Assembly: GCF_001039005.1 (NCBI RefSeq)
Contig: NZ_LDWR01000062.1
Span: forward strand, 1 to 58,679
Length of the DNA: 58,679 nt
Direction: 5' to 3'
DNA from: Burkholderia cepacia
GTDB taxonomy: Bacteria > Pseudomonadota > Gammaproteobacteria > Burkholderiales > Burkholderiaceae
In this document: positions 34,731 to 43,403 of the stretch, piece after piece
How positions within the stretch are numbered: position 1 is the first letter of the stretch
Layout of the letters: the number at the start of each line of letters is the position of its first letter
Made by a program: the position numbers and the translations under genes
The notes under the pieces: model-generated
Seen by the model: only the letters and a program-made list of their open reading frames with translations
The model's database searches: none
Told to the model about the DNA's origin: nothing

Positions 34731-36056
34731 TCAGTTGGCGACGCTGCCGGCGGCCAGCGCGCGGTCACGCAGCTCGGCTTCGCGTGCCTTGTGTTCGTCG
34801 CTGAAGCGCACGGCCATCGCGCACAGCGCGGTCGCGGTGACGGCGAGGCCGAGCACGCTCAGCGTGTGCTGCACGTCGCCGACGCCCTTCAGCAGGAAGC
34901 TCGCGGCGACCGCGCCAACGTTGCCGCCCGCGCCGACGATCCCCGCGACGCCGCCGAGCGCCTTGCGGTCGATGAACGGCACCAGCGCGTAGGTCGCGCC
35001 GCACGCCATGTGCGTGAAGAGGCCGAAGGTCAGCATCGCGACGAGCGCGATGCCGATGCTTTGCGCATGCGAGAACCAGATCAGCCCGAGCCCTTCGCCG
35101 ACGATCAACGCGCACAGCAGCGTCGCACGCACGTCGAGGCTGCGCCGCGCGGCGATCTTGTCGGACAGCCAGCCGCCGAGCGCGCGGGCGAACAGCGCGA
35201 GCAGCCCGAACAGGCCGACCGCGAAGCCCGCGTCCTTCAGCGACAGGTTGAAGTGATCGACGTAGTACAGCGCGGCGATGTTGTGGATGAACACCTCGAC
35301 GCCGAAGCACGCGCCGTACGTGACGAACAGCATCCACACGCGATAGTTGCCGCATGCGGCGAAGAAGCTCGCCCAGCCGCCCTTCTTGCCACTGTCGACC
35401 GTCACGCCTTCCTTGCGCAGCGCGATGACGTCGCCTTGCGGGCAATCCTGCGTGAAGCGCCAGTACGCCCACGCCATCACGAGCATCGCGACGCCCGGCA
35501 CGACCAGCGCGATGCGCCACGAAGCGTCATCGCCGAAGCCGAGCATCAGGCCGGCGGCAACCAGCAGCGGCATCAGCGCCTGCGTCGCGCCCGCGCCCGC
35601 ATTGCCCCAGCCGGCCGTCGTCGCGTTCGCGGTGCCGACCACGTTCGGCGCGAACATCACCGACGTGTGGTACTGCGTGATCACGAAGCCCGCGCCGATC
35701 GCGCCGATACCGAGGCGGCAGATCAGGAACGACAGGTAGTCGTGCGTGAACGACACCGCGAACACGGGGATCGCGCCGAGCAGCAGCAGGCCGACATACA
35801 CGCGGCGCGGGCCGAAGCGGTCGCACAGCGGGCCGACCAGCAGCCGGACGGCGATCGTCGCGGCCACCGCGGCGATGTTGATGTTGGCGACCTGCGCCGC
35901 CGTCAGGTGAAATTCGCGCGCGATGAGCGGCATCAGCGGCGCGCACGCGAACCACGCGAAGAAACAGACGAAGAACGCCATCCACGTCAGGTGGAACGCG
36001 CGCATCGGCGCGGTGCGGAAGCTGAAGAGATCGATACGGGTAGCTTTGTCGGTCAT
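34731..36056 (-). CDS. narK: Nitrate/nitrite MFS transporter (NarK/NasA type)
   Basis: 441 residues with 12 spans. The family signatures are visible: RAFHLTWMAFFVCFFAWFAC at TM1, VRLLVGPLCDRFGPRR after TM2, GAGFVITQYHTSVMFAPNVV, and the nitrate-nitrite porter glycine motif GWGNAGAGATQALMP plus a second GVAGIVGAGGNVGAVAASFL. Arg in VRLLVGP and RCLIG-like positions needed for nitrate coordination appear kept. First gene of the operon; the leader before it contains the attenuator. ATG 36056 starts 15 bases after the terminator, with GGCGGA as ribosome site; upstream in-frame sequence belongs to the leader and is rejected as coding. Confidence 0.93.
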   Translation of the reverse strand: MTDKATRIDLFSFRTAPMRAFHLTWMAFFVCFFAWFACAPLMPLIAREFHLTAAQVANINIAAVAATIAVRLLVGPLCDRFGPRRVYVGLLLLGAIPVFAVSFTHDYLSFLICRLGIGAIGAGFVITQYHTSVMFAPNVVGTANATTAGWGNAGAGATQALMPLLVAAGLMLGFGDDASWRIALVVPGVAMLVMAWAYWRFTQDCPQGDVIALRKEGVTVDSGKKGGWASFFAACGNYRVWMLFVTYGACFGVEVFIHNIAALYYVDHFNLSLKDAGFAVGLFGLLALFARALGGWLSDKIAARRSLDVRATLLCALIVGEGLGLIWFSHAQSIGIALVAMLTFGLFTHMACGATYALVPFIDRKALGGVAGIVGAGGNVGAVAASFLLKGVGDVQHTLSVLGLAVTATALCAMAVRFSDEHKAREAELRDRALAAGSVAN

Positions 36057-36070
36057 GTCATCCGCCAAAC

Positions 36071-36127
36071 GAAAAACGGCGTCCTGCACACCCGGTCTCG
36101 TCGAGACCCGATGTGTAGGACGCCGTT
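36071..36127 (-). terminator. Leader terminator (attenuator) of the nas operon
   Basis: On the minus strand a long near-perfect stem (arms AACGGCGTCCTACACATCGG and CCGGGTGTGCAGGACGCCGT, continued by GTCTC/GAGAC around GAC) is followed at once by TTTTT. It lies between the promoter and narK, with the T-run only 16 bases before the ATG. This is a clear intrinsic terminator in a leader, so transcription of the operon must pass it by antitermination. Confidence 0.85.
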
Positions 36128-36192
36128 GCCCATGAAGCCCGTTGCCGGGCGCGTCTGTAATCGGTACTGCGGACGAATCGCCGTTGATCCGC
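36118..36192 (-). promoter_or_regulatory. Putative ANTAR (NasT) RNA target: two AACGGC-loop hairpins
   Basis: P1 at 36173-36192 is GGATC-AACGGC-GATTC extended by one or two pairs; P2 at 36118-36131 is GGGC-AACGGC-GTCC. Both have the same hexaloop with A at position 1 and G at position 4, the signature bound by ANTAR antiterminators. The AACGGC loop and 3' arm of P2 are also the 5' arm of the terminator, so P2 and terminator exclude each other. The linker of 41 bases is longer than in the classic cases, but a GCCCG-GCAA-CGGGC hairpin in it (about 36136-36150) could shorten it. Confidence 0.7.
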
Positions 36193-36206
36193 CCGAACCA
36201 GCTTAC

Positions 36207-36221
36207 GCAAACGCCGTGCCA
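36207..36221 (-). promoter_or_regulatory. Sigma-54 -24/-12 promoter of the nas operon
   Basis: TGGCACGGCGTTTGC on the minus strand matches the sigma-54 consensus TGGCACG-N4-TTGC exactly. Transcription would start near 36195, giving a leader of about 140 bases that contains both hairpins and the terminator. NtrC-dependent nitrogen control is inferred from this element; the upstream NtrC sites were not resolved by eye. Confidence 0.82.
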
Positions 36222-36706
36222 TGTCGGCCCGAAACGGGCCGGCAGCCCCGCCGCGCAAGGCTCGCCGGTCAGTGCGCGAGGCCGTCCGGCCCACGGCGCG
36301 CGATGCGCCGTGATGCAGCGAGGCACAGATGTGGTGCGCTGCAGCACTGTCGCCGTGCGACATCGCGGTGCGCGCTGACGGGGCACGATGCACGCCGTTG
36401 CGGCATTGCGTCTGCCCGCGCGCGGCAGTCGCAGGCAGGCCTGCGGCCGTCTCGCGTTGCGTTGCGCGACGCACCCGCCGCGCGTGTTGGCGGCTGGCCC
36501 GGATATTGCTGAACCTTATGCATCACACCGGCAACGGCGCCGGTGGGCAGTCCCTGCAAACCTGGCCCGTCGCTCACGACGGGCCCATCCGGACAACGGC
36601 GTCCCCCCGTGCGCGGCACGGCCGGACGCCCGTGTGCTTCGACCGCCCGCCGCCACGCCGACAACGCGTTAACGACCGCCGCACGCACGCGGCACTGGAA
36701 CACGAC
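36222..36706. other. Divergent promoter region narK/cobA
   Basis: About 485 bases between the sigma-54 element and cobA without a convincing gene. It should hold NtrC-type enhancer sites for the leftward promoter and the cobA promoter. No clear -35/-10 for cobA was found. Short open frames here overlap each other and lack ribosome sites. Confidence 0.45.
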
Positions 36707-37468
36707 ATGACGACAGGCAAAGTCACGCTGCTGGGCGCCGGCCCCGGCGATCCCGATCTCCTCACGCTGAAGGCCGTGAAGGCGCTGGCCGCCGCCGACG
36801 TGCTGCTGCTCGACGATCTCGTCGCACCCGGCATCGTCGAACTCGCACCGCAGGCGCGCGTCATCCGCGTCGGCAAGCGCGGCGGCTGCCGCTCGACGCC
36901 GCAGGCGTTCATCGAGCGGCTGATGCGCCGCTACGCGCAGCGCGGCGCGCACGTGGTCCGTGTGAAAGGCGGCGACGCGCTGCTGTTCGGGCGTGCCGGC
37001 GAAGAACTCGCGACGCTGCGCGCCGCCGCGATTCCGGTCGAGATCGTCAACGGTATCTCGTCGGGATTCGCGGCCGCCGCGAGTCTCGGCATCTCGCTCA
37101 CGCACCGCGAGCACTGCCAGGGCGTCACGTTCGTCACCGCGCACCGCCAGGACCACGGCGAACCCGACTGGTCGCGACTCGCGGCGACCGGCACCACGCT
37201 CGCGATCTACATGGGGATGAGCCGTGTCGACAGCATTGCCGCGGGCCTGCTCGCCGCGCTACCGGCTTCGACGCCGGCCGCGGCCGTGCAATGGGCCGGC
37301 ACGCCCGACGAACGCCGCTGGACCGGCACGCTCGGCGGCCTCGCGCGCGGCATAGACGAAGCGCGGCTCGGCAGCCCGGCCGTGATCCTCGTCGGCGGCG
37401 CGATCGGCGAAGCCGCCGTGCAGTGCGCGGATGCCGCCGGCGAAGCGGCGCTGTCCAGGGCCGCCTAG
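36707..37468 (+). CDS. cobA: Uroporphyrinogen-III C-methyltransferase
   Basis: 253 residues of the SUMT/CobA family, which makes precorrin-2 from uroporphyrinogen III with SAM, the first step to siroheme. Motifs: VTLLGAGPGDPDLLTLKAVK, DDLVAPGIVELAP, VGKRGGCRSTPQAF, VVRVKGGDALLFGRAGEE, IVNGISSGFAAAASLGISLT and TLAIYMGMSRVDSIA. No CysG N-terminal domain is fused. It sits divergent from the operon that encodes siroheme-dependent NirB and upstream of nasT, so it supplies cofactor for nitrite reduction. ATG 36707 begins the standard N-terminus; upstream open frame is rejected. Confidence 0.94.
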   Translation: MTTGKVTLLGAGPGDPDLLTLKAVKALAAADVLLLDDLVAPGIVELAPQARVIRVGKRGGCRSTPQAFIERLMRRYAQRGAHVVRVKGGDALLFGRAGEELATLRAAAIPVEIVNGISSGFAAAASLGISLTHREHCQGVTFVTAHRQDHGEPDWSRLAATGTTLAIYMGMSRVDSIAAGLLAALPASTPAAAVQWAGTPDERRWTGTLGGLARGIDEARLGSPAVILVGGAIGEAAVQCADAAGEAALSRAA

Positions 37469-37588
37469 CATGCGCGGCATCGCGCGGCTTCGGCCGCTCC
37501 CCGTTTCCGTCAACGCCGGCCGCGCTTGCGGCCGGCATCCGTCGTGCGCGCCTTGCGCTGAAGCTTCGCCGCCCCTGCTGCTCGCCTC

Positions 37589-38182
37589 ATGAGTTCGTCT
37601 GCCCCATCCGCCCGCCTGCGCGTGCTGCTCGTCACCGACACCGACAAGCCGATTGGCGAACTCGGCGACGCGCTCGCGCGCCTCGGCTACGAGATGCTGA
37701 ACGACGTCGCGACGCCCGCGCGCCTGCCGGCGGCCGTCGAGGAGCAGCGCCCCGACGTCGTGATCATCGATACCGATTCGCCATCGCGCGATACGCTCGA
37801 GCAACTCGCGGTGATGCATGCGACCGCGCCGCGCCCGGTGCTGATGTTCAGCCACGACGGCGACCAGGCGCTGATCCGCGCGGCAGTCGGCGCGGGCGTC
37901 AGTGCGTATCTCGTCGAAGGCTTGTCGGCCGAACGCCTCGCGCCGATTCTCGAAGTCGCGCTCGCACGCTTCTCGCACGACGATGCGCTGCGCCGCCGGC
38001 TCGCCGACGTCGAGCGCGAACTCGCCGAGCGCAAGCTGATCGATCGCGCGAAACGCGTGCTGATGGACCAGCGCAGGCTGTCCGAGCACGACGCGTACGC
38101 GGCGCTGCGCAAGCGCGCGATGGATCAGGGCCTGCGCATCGTCGACGTCGCGCGGCAACTGCTCGACGCGACACCCCAATGA
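37589..38182 (+). CDS. nasT: ANTAR-domain antiterminator NasT
   Basis: 197 residues. Pseudo-receiver fold at about 12-125 (LRVLLVTDTDKPIGELGDAL, DVVIIDTDSPSRDTLEQLA, VLMFSHDGDQALIRAAV) followed by a coiled stretch and an ANTAR domain at about 140-195 (RKLIDRAKRVLMDQRRLSEH, DAYAALRKRAMDQGLRIVDV). ANTAR binds paired hexaloop hairpins in leader RNA; the narK leader in this window has such hairpins. NasS, encoded next with a 4-base ATGA overlap, holds NasT inactive until nitrate or nitrite binds. Start ATG 37589 is near a weak ribosome site after TTCGCCG. Confidence 0.93.
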   Translation: MSSSAPSARLRVLLVTDTDKPIGELGDALARLGYEMLNDVATPARLPAAVEEQRPDVVIIDTDSPSRDTLEQLAVMHATAPRPVLMFSHDGDQALIRAAVGAGVSAYLVEGLSAERLAPILEVALARFSHDDALRRRLADVERELAERKLIDRAKRVLMDQRRLSEHDAYAALRKRAMDQGLRIVDVARQLLDATPQ

Positions 38183-39240
38183 ACGCCATGAACACGTCCC
38201 TTCCCGCCGCGCCGGAACGCGCACATCTTCGCCTCGGCTTCGTCGCATTGAGCGACGCGGCCCCGCTGATCGTCGCGCAGCACCTGGATCTCGGCGCACC
38301 GCACGGCCTGACGCTCGAACTGCACCGTCAGCCGTCGTGGGCCGCCGTGCGCGACAAGCTGCTGAGCGGCGAACTCGACGCCGCGCATGCGCTTTACGGG
38401 CTCGTCTGCGGGCTGCAGCTCGGCATCGGCGGCCCGCGGGCCGACATGGCCGCGCTGATGGTACTGAACCGCAACGGCCAGGCGATCACGTTTTCGCGCA
38501 GCCTCGCCGACGCGTACCGCGCAAGCGGCAGCGTGCGCGCGGCCCTCGCAACGCTCGGCCGCAAGCCGCTCCTCGCACAGACGTTCCCGACCGGCACGCA
38601 CGCGATGTGGCTGAATCACTGGCTCGCGTCGCACGGCGTCGATCCGCTGCGCGACGTGCGCAGCGTCGTGATCCCGCCGCCCGAGATGGTCGCCGCGCTC
38701 GCGAACGGCGAACTCGATGGCTTCTGCTCGGGCGAGCCGTGGCATGCGGTGGCCGACGCCTGCGGCGCGGGCCGGACCGTCGCCGTCACCAGCGAGATCT
38801 GGCCCGATCATCCGGAGAAGGTGCTCGCGGCCCGGCGCGACTTCGTCGCGCTGTATCCGGCCACCGCCCGCGCGCTGATCCGCACGCTCGTCGATGCGTG
38901 CGCGTGGCTCGACAGCCCCGCGCACCGCCGCGAGGCAGCCGACTGGCTCGCGTCGCCCGACGCGCTCGGCGTACCGGCCCGGCTGATCGCGCCGCGCCTG
39001 CTCGGCGACTACGGCGCGGGGCCTTACGCCGAGCCGCCGCTGCCGATCCGCTTCCACGACGGCGGCGCCGTGAACCGGCCCGATCCGCTCGAAGCCCGGT
39101 GGTTCCTGTCGCAATACCGGCGCTGGGGCATGCTCGACGGTTCGCACGACGACACGAAGATCGCCGCGGCGATCGCGCAGACCGCGTTGTATGATGCTGC
39201 GGTCGCCGAAGGCGGCGCACCGGGCCCGTCGCGGGTTTGA
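38179..39240 (+). CDS. nasS: Nitrate/nitrite sensor NasS
   Basis: 353 residues of the NrtA/NasS binding-protein family without a signal peptide, as expected of the cytosolic sensor: LRLGFVALSDAAPLIVAQHL, LTLELHRQPSWAAVRDKLLS, GELDAAHALYGLVCGLQLGI, FPTGTHAMWLNHWLASHGVD, PPPEMVAALANGELDGFCSG and EPWHAVADACG. NasS sequesters NasT and releases it on binding nitrate or nitrite. ATG 38179 overlaps the nasT stop; ATG 38188 is the alternative. The 3-gene plus-strand run cobA, nasT, nasS is divergent from the operon it controls. Confidence 0.93.
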   Translation: MNAMNTSLPAAPERAHLRLGFVALSDAAPLIVAQHLDLGAPHGLTLELHRQPSWAAVRDKLLSGELDAAHALYGLVCGLQLGIGGPRADMAALMVLNRNGQAITFSRSLADAYRASGSVRAALATLGRKPLLAQTFPTGTHAMWLNHWLASHGVDPLRDVRSVVIPPPEMVAALANGELDGFCSGEPWHAVADACGAGRTVAVTSEIWPDHPEKVLAARRDFVALYPATARALIRTLVDACAWLDSPAHRREAADWLASPDALGVPARLIAPRLLGDYGAGPYAEPPLPIRFHDGGAVNRPDPLEARWFLSQYRRWGMLDGSHDDTKIAAAIAQTALYDAAVAEGGAPGPSRV

Positions 39241-39342
39241 TGCGCGCCGCGTGATGCATGCGGCGCGCGCGCCGGCGCGACACCACGCCGCTCCGGCCAC
39301 CCGGGCGACACCGCATGGCCACTCCGTCCCCGATCCGAATCG

Positions 39343-39942
39343 ATGCCGAAACGAACGCACGCGCCGCTCGACGTGCTGCTCACCGAAATCCGCGCGTGCC
39401 GCGTCTGCGAAGCCGACCTGCCGCTCGGCCCGCGCCCCGTCGTACGCGCCCATCGCGACGCACGGATCCTGATCGTCGGGCAGGCGCCGGGCGCACGCGT
39501 CCATGCGAGCGGCATCCCGTGGGACGACGCGAGCGGCAAGCGGCTGCGCGACTGGCTCGGCGTCGACGCCGACACCTTCTACGACGAGACGCGCTTCGCG
39601 ATCGTGCCGATGGGCTTCTGCTACCCGGGCCGCGGCGCAAGCGGCGACAACCCGCCGCGTCCCGAATGCGCGCCGCTGTGGATCGACCGGCTGATCGCCG
39701 AGCTGCCGTCGATCCGGCTGACGCTGCTGATCGGCCAGTACGCGCAGCGGCATTTCCTGCGCGACACGCGCAAGGCGACGCTCACCGACACCGTGCACGC
39801 ATGGCGCGACTACGGCCCCGACGTGCTGCCGCTGCCGCATCCGTCGCCGCGCAACCAGGCGTGGTTCAAACACCATCCGTGGTTCGACGCCGACGTTGTG
39901 CCCGAGCTGCGCCGCCGCGTGGCACCGCTGCTCGACCGATGA
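39343..39942 (+). CDS. Uracil-DNA glycosylase family protein
   Basis: 199 residues. Motif A-like loop ILIVGQAPGARVHASGIPWD followed by DASGKRLRDWLGV, a Cys-x2-Cys pair near the N-terminus (IRACRVCEAD), and motif-B-like PLPHPSPRNQAWFKHHPWF. Fold resembles UDG families 4/5, whose members have an Fe-S cluster; here only two Cys at the start plus Cys in MGFCYPGRG and PECAPLW are seen, so cluster binding is uncertain. Activity may be base excision or another nucleic-acid role. It follows nasS by 102 bases and precedes the YkgJ protein by 61. Confidence 0.82.
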   Translation: MPKRTHAPLDVLLTEIRACRVCEADLPLGPRPVVRAHRDARILIVGQAPGARVHASGIPWDDASGKRLRDWLGVDADTFYDETRFAIVPMGFCYPGRGASGDNPPRPECAPLWIDRLIAELPSIRLTLLIGQYAQRHFLRDTRKATLTDTVHAWRDYGPDVLPLPHPSPRNQAWFKHHPWFDADVVPELRRRVAPLLDR

Positions 39943-40003
39943 ATGAAACCACCGGCGGCGTCGCGATGCTTCGCGGCGCGCCCGAACCCCCGATACACAC
40001 CCA

Positions 40004-40792
40004 ATGAACGATACCGTCACCGCCCCCGACATCGACTTCGCCTGCACCGGCTGCGGCGGATGCTGCCGCGACCTGCGCATTCCCCTGACGATCGGCGAGG
40101 CGATCGCCTGGCTGCGGCGCGGCGGTCACGTCGAGTTGCTGTGCGACGCGATGCCATGGCTCGTCGAACCCGAGCCCGACAACGCGTTCGCCGCCTACAA
40201 GCGCGCCCGTTCGACACCCGCGCTCAGCGGCTCGCTGCCCGTGCGCGTCACGGTGGTGCTCACCGCCGCCCATGCAGGGCCCTGCCCGAACCTGCGCGAC
40301 GACCTGCGCTGCGCGATCTACGACGAACGCCCGCTCGTGTGCCGGATCTACCCGGCCGAGATCAATCCGTTCGTGCCGCTGACGCCCGGCGGCAAGGAAT
40401 GCCCGTCCGACGCATGGCAGCAGACGCCGCTCATCCGCGGCGGCACGATCGTCGATGCGGACACGCGCGAGAGCATCGCGCGCTCGCGAGCGGCGAGCGA
40501 AGCTGAAACGCCGCTGCGCGCACGCCTGTGCGCGGTGCTGGGGATCGACACGGCGGCCGTGGCCAATGAAGGGTTCGTGATTCATGCGCCGCCCGCGCCC
40601 GCGCTGCTCGCCGCGCTGACGGATCTGCTCGCGAAGCCGACGGTGGCCGCCGACGACACGCTCGCCTGGACGCTGGTGTCGAACCGCGCGGCGACGACGG
40701 ATGCACTCGCGTCGGTCGACGCGTCGAGCCGGCTTGCCGGTAGCCTGGCCGGCCCGGACACCCGCTATCTCGGCTTCCATCCGGACGCCTGA
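40004..40792 (+). CDS. YkgJ-type cysteine cluster protein
   Basis: 262 residues. N-terminal CxxCGGCC motif (FACTGCGGCCRDLRIPLT) and further Cys in GPCPNLRDDLRCAIYDERPL and VCRIYPAEI, the UPF0153/YkgJ pattern that binds a metal, probably zinc or an Fe-S centre. The following 100 residues are variable and helical. Function is unknown for the family. Start ATG 40004 fits directly before the Cys motif. Neighbours give no hint beyond the UDG-family gene upstream on the same strand. Confidence 0.85.
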   Translation: MNDTVTAPDIDFACTGCGGCCRDLRIPLTIGEAIAWLRRGGHVELLCDAMPWLVEPEPDNAFAAYKRARSTPALSGSLPVRVTVVLTAAHAGPCPNLRDDLRCAIYDERPLVCRIYPAEINPFVPLTPGGKECPSDAWQQTPLIRGGTIVDADTRESIARSRAASEAETPLRARLCAVLGIDTAAVANEGFVIHAPPAPALLAALTDLLAKPTVAADDTLAWTLVSNRAATTDALASVDASSRLAGSLAGPDTRYLGFHPDA

Positions 40793-40883
40793 TCGCCACC
40801 GGGCGCGGCCGCCGCACATTCCGGCCGCGCCCGGTTCGCTGTACCATCGCGGCTCAACCGCGTCACGAACAGCAGAATCCTTC

Positions 40884-41825
40884 ATGCCCTCCACCGCCCC
40901 GCCGCGCCTGTACGGGATGCCCGAACGCAGCGACCGGCTCGATTTCTACATTCGCGACCAGGCGTCGCGCCAGGCGATCACCGAGCCGCACCGGCACGCG
41001 TATTTCCAGATCCAGTTCAATCTCGGCGGCGACACCGAGCAACGGATCGGCGGCGTCACGCGGCCGTTTCCGCGCGGCGCGCTCGCGTTCGTGCTGCCGC
41101 ACCGCGAGCATCTGATCCCGCATCCGGAAGGCGCGCACTTCATCGTGATCAACTTCAGCCAGGCGTTCCTGCGCGCCGATCTCGACGTCGATCCGCTCGA
41201 TCTCGAGGATGTGCCCGCGCAGCGCTTTCCCGAGCTGACGCCGTTCCGCTTCCAGGAACATCTCGACTTCATCCTGACCGGCGACACCTACGATGAAGCG
41301 CGCCGCCTCGCGCTGTGCATGCTCGACACCGATCGTGTGCGCACGTTCGGCTCGACCACGCTGCTGCGCGGCTACCTGCTGCAGTTGATCGGACTCGTCT
41401 GCACGCAATACGCGGGCGCACTCGACAAGCTCGCGCAGCGCGGCGCCCAGCGCGCGGGCCGGCGCGACGCGCTCGCTCGCGTGCTGCGGCACGTGCGCGC
41501 GAATCTGACCCGCGAGGACCTGACGCTCGCCGCGACCGCCGAGGCCGCGTTCCTGTCGCCGAACTACCTCGCGCACCTGGTCCGCAAGGAAACCGGCAGC
41601 ACGTTCACCGATCTCGTGACCGAGCGCCGGATCGCGCTCGCGCAATCGCTGCTGGCCCATACGAGCCGGCGCATCGCGGACATCGCGCGCTCGGTCGGCT
41701 TCCGCGACGAAGGGTATTTCGCGCGGCGCTTCCGCGCGCGGGTCGGCGTGTCGCCGAAGGCCTACCGCGACGCGAACGCCGCGTTGCCGGCCGGCGACGA
41801 TGCGCCGGCGGCCGCCGACGCGTAG
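40884..41825 (+). CDS. AraC-family regulator
   Basis: 313 residues. N-terminal cupin-like sensor (EPHRHAYFQIQFNLGGDTEQ, FVLPHREHLIPHPEGAHFIV) and C-terminal double HTH (LTLAATAEAAFLSPNYLAHL, RKETGSTFTDLVTERRIALA, IADIARSVGFRDEGYFARRF). It lies 126 bases upstream of an FAH-family hydrolase in the same direction and may activate it; aromatic-catabolism control is inferred only from that neighbour. ATG 40884 fits the family; a longer frame to 40701 is a shadow of the YkgJ gene end. Confidence 0.9.
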   Translation: MPSTAPPRLYGMPERSDRLDFYIRDQASRQAITEPHRHAYFQIQFNLGGDTEQRIGGVTRPFPRGALAFVLPHREHLIPHPEGAHFIVINFSQAFLRADLDVDPLDLEDVPAQRFPELTPFRFQEHLDFILTGDTYDEARRLALCMLDTDRVRTFGSTTLLRGYLLQLIGLVCTQYAGALDKLAQRGAQRAGRRDALARVLRHVRANLTREDLTLAATAEAAFLSPNYLAHLVRKETGSTFTDLVTERRIALAQSLLAHTSRRIADIARSVGFRDEGYFARRFRARVGVSPKAYRDANAALPAGDDAPAAADA

Positions 41826-41951
41826 TTTTGTCCCGGTAAAACGCACTTGCGTCGCATCCGGCCGCACGCACGTCCGGTATCGTTGCATGCATGCCGGCCC
41901 GTGCGCCGCACGGGCGCCGGCATCCGTCTTCCTACCGAACGAGGCCATCCG

Positions 41952-42650
<699 letters not shown>

Positions 42651-42657
42651 CGACGCA

Positions 42658-42692
42658 GGCATGGCGGCCGCCCGTCCGGTAGCCGCCATGCC
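42658..42692. terminator. Shared hairpin between convergent genes
   Basis: A perfect 11-bp stem (GGCATGGCGGC and its complement) with a 13-base loop between the FAH hydrolase and the DUF4303 gene. No strong T-run on either side, so termination is likely but not certain. Confidence 0.55.
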
Positions 42693-42707
42693 CTGTCCCG
42701 CTTCCGG

Positions 42708-43253
42708 TCAGTCGTAGCGGCGCAGGAACGTTTCGACGACGGCCGGCGGATTCAGCGCTTTCGCCGATTCGTTTTCCAGTGCCTCGGCCGCATCGTCGTC
42801 GCTGATCGATACGAACAGCGTGATGGCCGCCCTGGCCTCGCCGGTGCCGAACAGGCCGTCGCGATCGAGCAGCCGCAACGCCTCGATCATGTCCGCGTGC
42901 AGTTGCCGGGAAAATTCCGCGAATCTCGACCGGGCAAACCGCGGGCTCAGCACGGCATCGGCCAGCTTTCCGCAGATTGCATTGAACGGCGACGCTTCCG
43001 CCGCCGCATACGCCCACTCCGAAAAGCCCCACGTGTACCACGGGTCCCGATCGTCATCGGCGATCGCCTGTTGCGCGCGGATCCGGCTCAGCCCTTCGAC
43101 CGAATTGGCCGCCGGCACCACCGTCATCGCGCCGCTGTCCGTATAAAGCGCGAACGCGTAGAACTGCTCGTCCGGGTGCAGTGCGCGCAGCGCCTTGAAG
43201 GTGGCCCTCGCAGCGTCGGCAATTTCCCGCTGGAAATCAGAAAAGTCGTCCAT
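42708..43253 (-). CDS. DUF4303 family protein
   Basis: 181 residues fitting DUF4303: REIADAARATFKALRALHPD, EQFYAFALYTDSGAMTVVPA, NSVEGLSRIRAQQA, DPWYTWGFSEWAYAAAEASP, and LFVSISDDDAAEAL near the end. The family is found near polymorphic toxin and immunity loci, but no toxin gene is adjacent here, and its function is unproven. The ATG at 43253 has GAGG 5 bases upstream; ATG 43268 five codons earlier is also possible. Convergent with the FAH hydrolase; MFS transporter upstream on the same strand 150 bases away. Confidence 0.78.
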   Translation of the reverse strand: MDDFSDFQREIADAARATFKALRALHPDEQFYAFALYTDSGAMTVVPAANSVEGLSRIRAQQAIADDDRDPWYTWGFSEWAYAAAEASPFNAICGKLADAVLSPRFARSRFAEFSRQLHADMIEALRLLDRDGLFGTGEARAAITLFVSISDDDAAEALENESAKALNPPAVVETFLRRYD

Positions 43254-43403
43254 CGTTACCTCGTCCATTCGCCCTTCGCATGCGTCGGGGAATACGGCTT
43301 GCGGAGGGTTCGTCGTCTCCCGACATTGGCCGAATTGTCCGCCAATCGCCTGTCACACGGTAGCAGGCCCGCATCTCCGCGCTTCGGTGTGCCGCGCCTG
43401 CAC

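Noticed and set aside
32139..36512. A 1457-codon open frame on the plus strand opposite nirB and narK
   Set aside because: It is antisense to two clear genes. Its product is Arg/His/Ala-rich without any domain, the usual result of high-GC codon bias on the opposite strand.
42708..43253. DUF4303 protein as part of a toxin-immunity system
   Set aside because: No toxin-like or Rhs/CDI gene lies next to it, so only the family name is given.
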